Positions 14,890 through 23,990 of a stretch of DNA of 64,000 bases are shown piece by piece. Origin of the DNA: Sulfurospirillum arcachonense DSM 9755 (GTDB taxonomy: Bacteria; Campylobacterota; Campylobacteria; Campylobacterales; Sulfurospirillaceae); NCBI RefSeq assembly GCF_000597725.1, contig NZ_JFBL01000003.1:1-64000 (forward strand), in the 5' to 3' direction. Within the stretch, counting starts at the first letter, position 1; every line of letters starts with the position of its first letter. Under the pieces are notes generated by a model, which did not search any database, had not been told where the DNA came from, and was given only the letters and a program-made list of their open reading frames with translations. The translations under genes and the position numbers were made by a program.

Positions 14890-15681
14890 TTATACCTTTT
14901 TCTGATATATAGATGAAGTTACAATCTGTAAAGATTGTACCGGTTCTGTTATAGATTCTGATTGGCCTAGTAACAAAAGAGACTTGTTACTTAGCAAATT
15001 TTTGAGTTTGTTTATGACTTGATATTGTGTTTTTTTATCAAAATAAATCATTACGTTTCTGCAAAAAATAAGATTAAATTTGTTTTTAAAAATAGAGTAA
15101 TTTCCAGTTACCAAGTTAAAAGATTTAAAAATTATCATATCTTTTATCTCTTGTTTGATTTTGTAAGTTTCACCTGATTTAAGAAAATATTTTTGCAGAT
15201 GAGTTTTGGTTAGACCCTCTACTTCTTTTTGAGAATATTCACCTTTCATAGCTTTTTTAAGTATATCTTTTGAAAGGTCAGTTGCTAAAATTTTAATATC
15301 CCAAGCATTAAAATCTTTGAGGTTTTCTTTTAAAAATATAGCTATAGTATAAGGCTCTTGACCACTAGAACATGCTCCAGACCAAATTCTAAGTTTTTTT
15401 TCTGTACATGTAGATAAATAAGTTTTCAGATATTGCCATTGGTTTGCTTCTCTAAAAAATGAAGTAACATTGGTAGTTATTGCATCAGCTAGTAAATAGA
15501 GTTCAGATGTGTCATTTAAAAAATATTCATAGAGATCTTGATAACTACGCAGATTGAGTTTTTGCACCCATTTTCTAAGCCTTGATTGTACTAAAGTAGT
15601 TTTTCTATCACTGAGTGATATTCCAAACTCTTTATATATAAGTTGTTGAAAATTTTGAAACTCTTGTTTTTTTATTTTCAT
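14890..15681 (-). CDS. cheR: CheR, chemoreceptor methyltransferase
   Basis: Methylates receptor glutamates with S-adenosylmethionine. The SAM-binding block reads WSGACSSGQEPYTIA, followed by the LIFCRNVMIYF block typical of CheR. At 263 residues it is near the E. coli length, with no C-terminal TPR or receptor-tethering tail seen. It starts 5 bases after the cheA stop. Confidence 0.94.
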   Translation of the reverse strand: MKIKKQEFQNFQQLIYKEFGISLSDRKTTLVQSRLRKWVQKLNLRSYQDLYEYFLNDTSELYLLADAITTNVTSFFREANQWQYLKTYLSTCTEKKLRIWSGACSSGQEPYTIAIFLKENLKDFNAWDIKILATDLSKDILKKAMKGEYSQKEVEGLTKTHLQKYFLKSGETYKIKQEIKDMIIFKSFNLVTGNYSIFKNKFNLIFCRNVMIYFDKKTQYQVINKLKNLLSNKSLLLLGQSESITEPVQSLQIVTSSIYQKKV

Positions 15682-15685
15682 AATA

Positions 15686-17743
15686 TCAATTTTTGCCCTC
15701 TTTGGAGCCCCACAAAGATTCTACATTTAAAATCAGGGCTATTTCGCCATTACCCATTACTGCACTTCCAGAAAATTCTTTTATACCTGAGAGTGTGTAG
15801 CCAAGTGGTTTTATGACAACTTGTTGTCTTCCTATCAAATCATCAATTAAAATCGCAAATTTACCATTTTCACTTTCTATACATACTAAAGTAGATTCCC
15901 AAATATTTGGTCTATTTTCGCTTGATTCTAATAGCTCATTTAATCGTACTATTGGTATCATTTCTCCTCTAAGATCTACAAATTCACCTTTATCTTTTAC
16001 AGTATGTACTATTTTTTTCTGTGGAATGAAAGATTCGATAACGCTAAGGGTAGGAATAATATAAGTGTCATTTTCACTTTTAACGAGCATTCCATCTATA
16101 ATCGCAAGAGTAAGTGGTAATAGTATGGTAAAAGTGGAGCCTTTTCCTGTAGAAGAGCTTATTTCTACTTTACCTTTTAACTTTTCAATAGAGGTTCTAA
16201 CAACATCTAAGCCAACACCACGACCTGAGATATCACTTATTTGATCTGCTGTTGAAAATCCTGGTTGCATGATTAGCCCAAAAATTTGAGAGTCACTGAG
16301 CTCTGCACCTTCTGCTACCAATCCCCTTTCTTTGGCTTTTTCTAAAACTTTATCTTTGTTTATACCACGACCATCGTCATTGATTTCAATAGCAATCTTA
16401 CCACCCTTATGATATGCACGAAGCGTTACTTGTCCTATAGGGCTTTTTCTTGCTTTCTCTCTATCTTGAGTATTGTCTTCTATCCCATGGTCAATAGAAT
16501 TTCTTATGATATGAATCAGAGGATCTGAAAGAGAATCTATCATGGTTTTATCTATTTCAGTTTCTGCACCTTCTACGACTAAACTGATTTCTTTATTTAC
16601 TTTTTTTGAAGCATCTCTAACCACTCTTTTCATTTTTTCAAAAGTATCATTAATAGGAACCATTCGAAGAGACATTACTCTATTTTGGATAAGTCTTGTA
16701 GTTTTTGAAAGAATATTGATAGTTTTAGTTATATTCTCATTTTTCATGATTTGAATATCTTTGTTCTCAGCTAAAAAGTTTTGTGCTATAACTAATTCCC
16801 CGATAGAATCAAATAGTTCATCTAGCTTATTAGTATCTATCTTTACATAAGAGTGAATATCGCTTTTTCTTCGACCTTTTTTAGGAGTTACAGCAGTTGC
16901 TTCTTTATCTTCTTCTCTTCTTCCAAATTTTATATCTGCTTTATCTATTGTTATAGGAGCTTCTTTAGTCGAAGTATAAATTTTTTCAAAAATATATTCT
17001 GTATCGTCGAGATACTCAAAAATTTCTTTTATAGAAGCTTCATCTTCTTTAGAAACAAAATAAATCACAATACTTGTTATATAAGAGGTCTCTGGATTGA
17101 ATTTTTTTATATCTGGTATGTTTGACATATCCCAATGAGATTCCAGTATATAGCCTTCTTTTGTAAGAAGCTTAAAAAGTTTTGAGTGGTCAAATCCTCT
17201 AAAATAAACATCATCATCTAAATTAAGAGTTATTCTAAAAAGACTTTCATCTTCGATTAACTCTTTTTTTAGATGCTCAATGTTCACTTCATCAGTATTA
17301 TTTGTACCTTCATTATCTAAATCTGATTGTGTAGGTGAACTCTTTTCTTCTTGAGTATCTTTTTTTTGAAGCAAAGTTTTAATTTCTTCTAAGCATTGAT
17401 TGTATTGATGAGGTAAGTCAGGATTACCTTCGATCTCTACTTCCATTACTTCTTTTATAATATCTACTGATTCAAGGAAGACATCAATAATATTTGAGGT
17501 TATCTGCTCATCACTACTTCTATAATAATCAAGGGCATCTTCAAAATGATGTACAAATTCTCCAAGCCTTGAAAATCCAAAAGAATTTGCACTCCCTTTG
17601 AGAGTATGAACACCACGAAAAAGTTCATTTAGTAACTCTTTATCTTCTGGATCTTCTTCAAAATTGATGATATCAACATCAAGTTTTTCAATAATTTCAG
17701 TTGCTTCTTCAACAAAAATTTCTTTTAGTTTATTTATGTCCAT
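15686..17743 (-). CDS. cheA: CheA, chemotaxis histidine kinase
   Basis: Core kinase of the array. Domain order: HPt with phosphoacceptor His46 (GVHTLKGSA), a linker with a P2-like region, dimerisation helices (from about 295), HATPase (LIHIIRNSIDHGIED, GRGVGLDVV) and a C-terminal CheW-like domain. Length 685. It lacks the C-terminal receiver found on the main CheA of Campylobacter and Helicobacter, which marks this as a separate, accessory chemosensory system. It shares its start base with the stop of the STAS-like gene. Confidence 0.94.
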   Translation of the reverse strand: MDINKLKEIFVEEATEIIEKLDVDIINFEEDPEDKELLNELFRGVHTLKGSANSFGFSRLGEFVHHFEDALDYYRSSDEQITSNIIDVFLESVDIIKEVMEVEIEGNPDLPHQYNQCLEEIKTLLQKKDTQEEKSSPTQSDLDNEGTNNTDEVNIEHLKKELIEDESLFRITLNLDDDVYFRGFDHSKLFKLLTKEGYILESHWDMSNIPDIKKFNPETSYITSIVIYFVSKEDEASIKEIFEYLDDTEYIFEKIYTSTKEAPITIDKADIKFGRREEDKEATAVTPKKGRRKSDIHSYVKIDTNKLDELFDSIGELVIAQNFLAENKDIQIMKNENITKTINILSKTTRLIQNRVMSLRMVPINDTFEKMKRVVRDASKKVNKEISLVVEGAETEIDKTMIDSLSDPLIHIIRNSIDHGIEDNTQDREKARKSPIGQVTLRAYHKGGKIAIEINDDGRGINKDKVLEKAKERGLVAEGAELSDSQIFGLIMQPGFSTADQISDISGRGVGLDVVRTSIEKLKGKVEISSSTGKGSTFTILLPLTLAIIDGMLVKSENDTYIIPTLSVIESFIPQKKIVHTVKDKGEFVDLRGEMIPIVRLNELLESSENRPNIWESTLVCIESENGKFAILIDDLIGRQQVVIKPLGYTLSGIKEFSGSAVMGNGEIALILNVESLWGSKEGKN

Positions 17744-18009
17744 TATGTTTTCCAGTATACTTTGCCAAAGTTTTTAAAAGTAAAAAGTTCCTCATCGATA
17801 AGAGGAATCTTGATTGATGGTTTTGTTTTTTTTATAGAAAAAAGTAAAGAGAAAAGTGAAGATGTAGCAAACTCTTCATCTCCTCCTACAAAAATTATTT
17901 CTTCTATATACTTAAGTCTAGTTGCGACAAACTCTTTGAGTTCACACACATCATCTAATTCCATATCAAGTTCTATTTCTAAGACATCACCATCAATTGT
18001 CATTTTCAC
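17743..18009 (-). CDS. Small STAS-like protein in the chemosensory operon
   Basis: 88 residues; the pattern of an N-terminal strand, a central loop with paired serines (FATSSLFSLLFSI) and a final strand resembles a STAS domain, but the match is only by shape. It overlaps the cheW 3' end by 17 bases and abuts cheA, so it is translated with them. A STAS-like partner might adjust kinase or array assembly (inference). Confidence 0.55.
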   Translation of the reverse strand: MKMTIDGDVLEIELDMELDDVCELKEFVATRLKYIEEIIFVGGDEEFATSSLFSLLFSIKKTKPSIKIPLIDEELFTFKNFGKVYWKT

Positions 18010-18493
18010 TCTTTTCTATATTTGAAATATCAACTAATTCGCTTTGCTCAAAAATCTTTTTAAGATTTAATACCATGACTACATTCTCATTTATTTGTGC
18101 AACACTTTCAATAAATGAAGTATCAACATTTGTTCCAAATTTTGGTGGTTCTGTTAATTCAGAATGTTTTATTGAAAGAACATCTTCTACTCTATCTACG
18201 ATGAAACCAATAGAAACATTGTCTATTTCATTTATAATAATCGCAGTATTGATATCATATGCTCGCTCATCCATACCAAATTTTAATCTCACATCAACTA
18301 TAGGAATAACCGCTCCCCTAAGGTTAATAACACCTTTTATATAATCGGGTGTTTTAGGAACATTTGTTATGTTCATGGAGGCGATAATCTCTTTGACATG
18401 TGAAATGTTGAGTCCATATTGTTCATCATCTATAAAAAATGTTAAAAATCTACTACTATCTTGATTAAGTTCTCTTTTTCCTTCTTCATTCAT
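17993..18493 (-). CDS. cheW: CheW, receptor-kinase coupling protein
   Basis: Links receptors to CheA. The CheW fold is clear from FFIDDEQYGLNISHVKEI, the YIKGVINLRGAVIPIVDVR block and the GFIVDRVEDVL block. Length 166 residues. Standard position before cheA, separated only by the overlapping STAS-like gene. Confidence 0.94.
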   Translation of the reverse strand: MNEEGKRELNQDSSRFLTFFIDDEQYGLNISHVKEIIASMNITNVPKTPDYIKGVINLRGAVIPIVDVRLKFGMDERAYDINTAIIINEIDNVSIGFIVDRVEDVLSIKHSELTEPPKFGTNVDTSFIESVAQINENVVMVLNLKKIFEQSELVDISNIEKSENDN

Positions 18494-18540
18494 TTTAATG
18501 CCCCTTTAACCTAAGCAAAGCCCACGTAAAATTTTTCATG

Positions 18541-20478
18541 CTAAAACTCCTTTAAATCATCTTCATCCAGTGGAAAAACGTCATTTGGATCTTCTTCTTT
18601 TTTGGGAGTTTTATAAGGAATTTTCTTTTTTGTAGAAGATGTTGGTTTACTTTGTATGTGAGTGTCTAGATGGTCATGTTTTTCATTAAATCCAACCATT
18701 TGTGCGATAATTCTTACGGTTTCTTTCATTGACATTGCCTGAGCATTTAACTCTTCACTTGCAGCGGCTGTTTCTTCACTTGTTGCAGCATTTTGTTGTG
18801 TGATTTGATCTATTTCGCCCATAGCACTTGCAATCTGACCCATACCTTCGCTTTGCTCTTTAGCTGAAATCGATATTTCACCTATGAGATTAGAAGTTTT
18901 TTTAATTTTATCAAGGATATCATTAAAAGCTTCACTTGTTTGAGCAGAGATGTCAGAGCCATTTTTTGCTTGCTTAATCGATTCTTCAATGATACCAGCT
19001 GTTTCAGTTGCAGCGTCAGCAGAACGACCAGCAAGGGCTTTGACCTCATCTGCTACGACAGCAAATCCGAGTCCATGTTCACCTGCTCTAGCTGCTTCAA
19101 CAGCCGCGTTAAGTGCAAGAAGTTTTGTTTGAGAAGCGATTTCATCGATTGTTTTTATAATTTTTGAAATTTTTTCACTTGAACTATTGATTTCTTCCAT
19201 AGCACTCATAAGTTCATTGCCTTTACTGTAGCCATTTTCTGCTGCTTCTTTTGTTTGTTTGGCTAAGATATCCGCTTCTCTTGAATTTCCTGCATTTTGA
19301 GTGTTGATTGAAGTTGATTCTTCTATAGTCGCACTTACTTCTTCCACACTACTTGCTTGATTACTAGCTCCTTCAGCTAAAGATGTTGCTGAATCTGCTA
19401 TCTCATTTGATGCATTTACTACTTGATTATTAGCTTCAATGATTGAGCGTACAGATGCGATAATAGTAGTTGTAATATTTCTAGTAATAAAAAATGCAAG
19501 AACAAAACCTATAAGAAGAGCAATGATAAGTCCTATTTCCATGGTCAACACAGCAGATTCCATTCTTTTATGTGATTCATTAGTAAGTTTTGTTGTTTCG
19601 TCTGCACTAATTGTATATATTTTTTCTACAATTTTTAATGATTCATTACCGACTGCAGCAAATTTAGCTAAAACTTGTTGTGTAAAATTTACACCTTCTA
19701 TGTATTTTGCATATTCAATTTTTGTACTATCAATTGACTTTTGTAAATTATTGATAATTTTTAAATCGTTGGCTTGTGTTGTTATTTTCTTTAAATCTGA
19801 AAAAAGTTTATTTAACTCATCTGAGATATAAAGTTCACTTTGTAAGATTCCAAGGTCACTTTGAGTATTTGATTGTAAATATGCTGTTTTATATTGATAG
19901 CCAAGTACGATAATTTTTTCACCTAAATTTAATTTAGTGAGTCTTTGATTGATTACGTTTATACTAGCATTATTTTTAAGAGCTATATTTAGTTTTCTTT
20001 TTTGGTCGTTTAAATATTTGTTGATTTCATTCATAAAAGTAATATGATTTGCAATGATTATTTCATTTGAAGCAATTTGTTTTCTATAAACCTTTTCAAG
20101 AGATAAAATACCTTTTTGATAAGCAGTAATTTTTTGTGAGACTTCATCAATAAGTTTTTTAATAGGAGCTAATTCTACATAGGATGATGTTAATTCATCA
20201 GCTTTTTTGATTGCTTCATTTGTTAAAGCAAAATATTTTTTTACACCAACTACGTACTTAATGTCTGGACCGAATATAAGTTTTGAAGCATCAATTCTTG
20301 CTTTAGCAAAGTTTCTTTCAATATCTGCAGCATATTTTAATGCAGGGACATGCTTGTGATTTAATTCAGTAGCATTGTGCTCTGCTATATTCATATTGTA
20401 GATACCAATTATTCCTAGTATTATAGTGATGAGTAATACGCCACCTAAGCCACTTGCTATTTTTTTACCTAAAGTCAT
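18541..20478 (-). CDS. Methyl-accepting chemotaxis protein without an evident HAMP domain
   Basis: 645-residue receptor: TM1 about 8-30, a helical ligand-binding region resembling the four-helix-bundle class, TM2 about 308-331, then a cytoplasmic signalling domain. The hairpin tip ([20 protein letters not shown]) lies near 450-470. After TM2 the chain goes almost straight into the methylation helix ([18 protein letters not shown]); I do not see a normal 50-residue HAMP. The acidic C-terminal tail ends DDLKEF, with no CheR-binding pentapeptide of the E. coli kind. The stimulus is unknown. Confidence 0.92.
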   Translation of the reverse strand: MTLGKKIASGLGGVLLITIILGIIGIYNMNIAEHNATELNHKHVPALKYAADIERNFAKARIDASKLIFGPDIKYVVGVKKYFALTNEAIKKADELTSSYVELAPIKKLIDEVSQKITAYQKGILSLEKVYRKQIASNEIIIANHITFMNEINKYLNDQKRKLNIALKNNASINVINQRLTKLNLGEKIIVLGYQYKTAYLQSNTQSDLGILQSELYISDELNKLFSDLKKITTQANDLKIINNLQKSIDSTKIEYAKYIEGVNFTQQVLAKFAAVGNESLKIVEKIYTISADETTKLTNESHKRMESAVLTMEIGLIIALLIGFVLAFFITRNITTTIIASVRSIIEANNQVVNASNEIADSATSLAEGASNQASSVEEVSATIEESTSINTQNAGNSREADILAKQTKEAAENGYSKGNELMSAMEEINSSSEKISKIIKTIDEIASQTKLLALNAAVEAARAGEHGLGFAVVADEVKALAGRSADAATETAGIIEESIKQAKNGSDISAQTSEAFNDILDKIKKTSNLIGEISISAKEQSEGMGQIASAMGEIDQITQQNAATSEETAAASEELNAQAMSMKETVRIIAQMVGFNEKHDHLDTHIQSKPTSSTKKKIPYKTPKKEEDPNDVFPLDEDDLKEF

Positions 20479-20533
20479 TTTTATTTCTCCTTCTTTTTGT
20501 CTTTATTACAGAGTATTGAATTTTAAAATATTT

Positions 20534-20920
20534 TTATAATCCCAATACCATGGATATAGCTTTAGTTAGTTTTTCATTACTAAATGGTTTTACTAACCAT
20601 CCTGTTACTCCTATTGCTTTACCTTTTGCTTTCATGTCTGCGGAACTTTCTGTTGTCAAAATTAAAATAGGTTTGTTTTTAAAAGCTTCATTTGCTTTTA
20701 GTTTTGTAGCTAAATCAAGACCATTTAGTTGAGGCATATTAATATCACTAATAAGCATGTCATAATCTTCTATACCATTTTCTAATGCTTCTAGAAGTTC
20801 TGCGGGATTTATATAGGTAACCATATCAATAAGGCCATTACTAACTAAGTCTTCAACAGCCATTTGAGCTGTTGCTAAGATAGTTTTTGAGTCATCTACT
20901 AATATTACTTTTTTTGCCAT
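20534..20920 (-). CDS. CheY-like single-domain response regulator
   Basis: 128 residues, all receiver. Acid pocket Asp9/Asp10, phosphoacceptor Asp59 (LISDINMP), the switch threonine in LILTTES and the conserved lysine in LVKPF are all present. It is probably the output of the CheA encoded downstream in the same minus-strand run. Confidence 0.92.
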   Translation of the reverse strand: MAKKVILVDDSKTILATAQMAVEDLVSNGLIDMVTYINPAELLEALENGIEDYDMLISDINMPQLNGLDLATKLKANEAFKNKPILILTTESSADMKAKGKAIGVTGWLVKPFSNEKLTKAISMVLGL

Positions 20921-20945
20921 TTTATATCCTTATTCATTTAAGATA

Positions 20946-22226
20946 TTAAAAAAATTCTAGGTCATCACCTTCCTCAATATCTTTTTCATCAAAAAGAGCT
21001 TCTATTTGTATACATGAACTTAAAAGTGATGCATCTAAATAGTGAACGTCTAAAGCTTCTTGTTTTGTAAATATATTTTCTCTCCAACTTGATAAGTCAT
21101 TAAGGAAAAGAAGAAGAAGAGATACTAAATTTTTGACTTTATCACTCTGTAGTTTTTCATCATCTAAAGAATCTAAAAATGATATTAGAGATTTAATTGC
21201 AAATGCTAAATGTTCAAATTCAACTAACAACTCTAAAACATCATGATATTCATCAAAAATGATACAAGCTTTATGTAGCATATCTTTTGTAGGATTTAAT
21301 TCAAATGCTATAAAAGCAGTATCAAGCTCAAACTCTATATTCTCTAGTGAATCAATTTTTGGAAGAATAGAAATTGCTGTATTTTCAATAAATTCTTCTG
21401 CAGATATATTATTGATATGTGTTTTTGAAAGTATATTTTTTGCTTCATCGTTAACATAGAGTGTTTCATTTTCTACTGTTTGTATTTGAAGTAGTTTAAA
21501 AGTTAATGTTTTATCTTGTATTGTAAATAAAGCATTTGGAATATATTTATGAATAATATTATTGATAGTTCCTTTTTTCAAAGAACCAATATCATTTATC
21601 ATTATGTAGACATTTGATTCATTAGACTCAACATCAATTGTAAATTGTACATTATCTTTTATAAGCCAGCGACTAAATCCATATACAATACGAATATAAT
21701 CACTTAAATCCATACAGTTATAAATATTATGTTGGAGGAAAAAATCCCAAAATTGTACTATTGATTCTTCATTTTTCATGAAAAATGTAATTTTTCTATC
21801 ATATACAGAAGTCGTAAAAGGATTTGATGCATCTTGATTATCAATTTGATTTTGTCTTAAGTTGATAATATTTATATAGTTTTTAGTACGTTGTATGAAG
21901 AGATCAGAATCTATAGGTTTTGTAAGATAATCTTGAGCTCCGGATATAAGCATTGTTTGTTTTGATTCTTTATCATCAAGAGCACTTAAGGCAATTATCA
22001 TCGAAGAGGGTGAAATCTCATTTATTATTTTAGTAGCTTCGATACCATCCATAATTGGCATCATAATATCCATAAAAACTAAATCAATTTTTTTTGTTTT
22101 ACATAATTCTACAGCTTCTTTTCCATCGGCAGCTTCACATGTTTCTATATTGTCTAAACTTTCAAGAAGTAAATCGATTGTTAAACGATTGTTATCATTA
22201 TCATCTACTATTAATACTTGTACCAT
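20946..22226 (-). CDS. Receiver-domain protein with an unknown C-terminal region
   Basis: Residues 1-120 form a receiver domain with Asp8/Asp9, phosphoacceptor Asp53 (VFMDIMMP) and the YLTKP lysine block. The remaining 300 residues are acidic, without DNA-binding, GGDEF or HPt signatures that I can see; a weak ATPase-like region may lie in the middle and the end is helical. First gene of the chemosensory run, so it may tune or scaffold the array (inference). Confidence 0.8.
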   Translation of the reverse strand: MVQVLIVDDNDNNRLTIDLLLESLDNIETCEAADGKEAVELCKTKKIDLVFMDIMMPIMDGIEATKIINEISPSSMIIALSALDDKESKQTMLISGAQDYLTKPIDSDLFIQRTKNYINIINLRQNQIDNQDASNPFTTSVYDRKITFFMKNEESIVQFWDFFLQHNIYNCMDLSDYIRIVYGFSRWLIKDNVQFTIDVESNESNVYIMINDIGSLKKGTINNIIHKYIPNALFTIQDKTLTFKLLQIQTVENETLYVNDEAKNILSKTHINNISAEEFIENTAISILPKIDSLENIEFELDTAFIAFELNPTKDMLHKACIIFDEYHDVLELLVEFEHLAFAIKSLISFLDSLDDEKLQSDKVKNLVSLLLLFLNDLSSWRENIFTKQEALDVHYLDASLLSSCIQIEALFDEKDIEEGDDLEFF

Positions 22227-22528
22227 AAATCACCTCATTATAAATTTACATGCTTTTGTTCTTATATATACATTTTAAAAGTTAATAAAGACTCGTCTAG
22301 CTCCTAATTGTTCAATTTTACCTATATTAGTAATGATATGGTTGTTTTTAGTAATCAAAATACTATAACTAATATGATTACTATACATAAACTAAACTGA
22401 TGCCAATATTAAAAATATTTAATAAGAATAACTTATTAATAAAAAACTATTCTTAAGTTACATCTATTTTTATTAATATATGGAATTTTTTTTGCTTATT
22501 AATGAGAATACTATGAGAAGGATTTACT
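22227..22528. other. 302-bp divergent intergenic region
   Basis: AT-rich, no coding frame. It must hold the promoters of the minus-strand chemosensory operon and of the J-domain gene. The only specific signal I see is the sigma-54-like box at 22481-22496. Confidence 0.6.
22481..22496 (+). promoter_or_regulatory. Possible sigma-54 promoter of the J-domain gene
   Basis: TGGAATTTTTTTTTGC-type box with GG at 22482-22483 and GC at 22494-22495, ten bases apart, as in -24/-12 promoters, 33 bases before the ATG. The middle is a T run, so a chance match is quite possible. Confidence 0.3.
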
Positions 22529-22966
22529 ATGAAAATAAAATTAAAAAGTAGTTATATAGAGATAGAAGTTCCTAAAAATTCTAAATATCTTGATTTTATT
22601 TATTCTAATCTACCATCTAAAAATACACCACAAAACAAAAAAGAAGAGTTTTTAAAAACTCTTTATTATATATGTGTAAAAAATGTACAGTATCAAAATC
22701 CAAATTTTTTAAAAAAGCTTTTAAAAGCTTCTTCAAAGCAGATTAAGGTTGATATCATAGAACCTTTAAAAAAGCATTATTTAATTTTAAATGTCAATGA
22801 GAATGACTCTTTACATGTAATAAGAAAAAGGTACCTTAAACTAGCTAAGATATATCATCCTGATAAGGTAACATGTACGAATAAAAATTTAGTAAAAGAG
22901 TATACAACTAAATTTCAAAAAATTCAAAAAGCGTATGAAGTTTTAAAGTATAAAATTGCTTCATAG
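22529..22966 (+). CDS. J-domain (DnaJ-like) protein
   Basis: 145 residues. The last 70 residues are a J domain with the HPD motif in KIYHPDKV, preceded by HYLILNVNENDS and followed by FQKIQKAYEVLK. The N-terminal half is lysine-rich and unrecognised. There is no Gly/Phe region or zinc finger, so it is a dedicated co-chaperone and not DnaJ itself. GAAGGA precedes the start. It ends at a perfect hairpin shared with the convergent PP-loop gene. Confidence 0.85.
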   Translation: MKIKLKSSYIEIEVPKNSKYLDFIYSNLPSKNTPQNKKEEFLKTLYYICVKNVQYQNPNFLKKLLKASSKQIKVDIIEPLKKHYLILNVNENDSLHVIRKRYLKLAKIYHPDKVTCTNKNLVKEYTTKFQKIQKAYEVLKYKIAS

Positions 22967-22970
22967 TATG

Positions 22971-22995
22971 GTATGTGACTATTTAAGTCACATAC
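22971..22995. terminator. Bidirectional terminator hairpin
   Basis: GTATGTGACT (22971-22980) and AGTCACATAC (22986-22995) form a perfect 10-bp stem with loop ATTTA, 5 bases after the J-domain gene and 15 before the convergent gene end. Confidence 0.65.
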
Positions 22996-23009
22996 ACTTT
23001 AATATATAG

Positions 23010-23990
23010 TTATATAACAAAATATTTATGCGCATCTTCTCTAGTTGGTAGAGGTTGTGCTTTTACACATGTATCTCCTATAAAAACATCATAAGTATTT
23101 TCTGGCAAAGTTTTAGTAAAAGTCAAAATTATTCTAGCACTTAAATTTTTATCTTCTTGAGTTGCATTATTTGATAATAATGAGAATGGTCCAGGTATTT
23201 CATCGGCTTTAATTCTTAGATATTTATCATTAATTGCATTTTCAAGAAATTCATTCTCTGCTTGATTTCTTCCAATAACAAGTTTTGCACCATCAGGGAG
23301 TCTTAAGTGACGACCATTTTTAAGTACGTCTATATCTTCTACATGTAAAGAGTCATGTTTTAAAAATTCTCTCATTTTTTTTGTAAAGTTAGTATCAGTT
23401 AAAAGACAACCACCTCCAGGACTTTGAAAATCTTCCCAACCAAAATCTTCAGCCATTTGGAGTTGCGTCTCTCTTCCTCGACCACTTATGTCTAAAAGTT
23501 TTTCTCTATCTACCCAGCCTTCACGTTCTGGCTTGGTTGGCTCCATATTTTTAGCACACATTGGTCTTAGGATTAAATCTTCTTCATCTAGAGCTAGTTT
23601 TTTTACCAAATCCATAGCTTCTGCCCTTTGACTCATAGGACGTTGCCCTAAGATTTCGCCAGTAACCATAAAACTTGCATCAAACTCTTTTAAATACTCT
23701 TTAGCTATTCTAAACATAAAAGCATGACAATCTATACAAGGATTGAAATGTTTACCATATCCATATTTTGGGTTGAAAAGAACTTTTTTAATATAATCAT
23801 CTCTCACATCAATGATTTTAAAATCTGCTCCTGCAAGTTCGGCTCTTTTTTTCATAGTTTCGCTAACATCAGTTCTGCTTCCAAAACCTATGTTCATATG
23901 TATTGCTGTTACTTTAATTCCTTGTAGTGTCATTAGCTTAATAGCAAGCATGCTATCAAGTCCTCCACTAAATAGTGCTAAGGCTCTCAT
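23010..23990 (-). CDS. PP-loop ATPase related to tRNA thiolation enzymes, with an NFACT-R-like C-terminal part
   Basis: The N-terminus has the ATP-pyrophosphatase motif SGGLDS. NPCIDCH supplies a CxxC, and a third cysteine lies in PGGGCLLTD; MnmA, TtuA and ThiI-like enzymes use such cysteines for sulfur transfer or an Fe-S cluster. Later KLVIGRNQAENEFL resembles the NFACT-R (DUF814) RNA-binding module. Together this suggests a tRNA sulfur-insertion enzyme of 326 residues, but the target base is unknown. Its start overlaps the 3' end of dnaG by 23 bases. Confidence 0.72.
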   Translation of the reverse strand: MRALALFSGGLDSMLAIKLMTLQGIKVTAIHMNIGFGSRTDVSETMKKRAELAGADFKIIDVRDDYIKKVLFNPKYGYGKHFNPCIDCHAFMFRIAKEYLKEFDASFMVTGEILGQRPMSQRAEAMDLVKKLALDEEDLILRPMCAKNMEPTKPEREGWVDREKLLDISGRGRETQLQMAEDFGWEDFQSPGGGCLLTDTNFTKKMREFLKHDSLHVEDIDVLKNGRHLRLPDGAKLVIGRNQAENEFLENAINDKYLRIKADEIPGPFSLLSNNATQEDKNLSARIILTFTKTLPENTYDVFIGDTCVKAQPLPTREDAHKYFVI

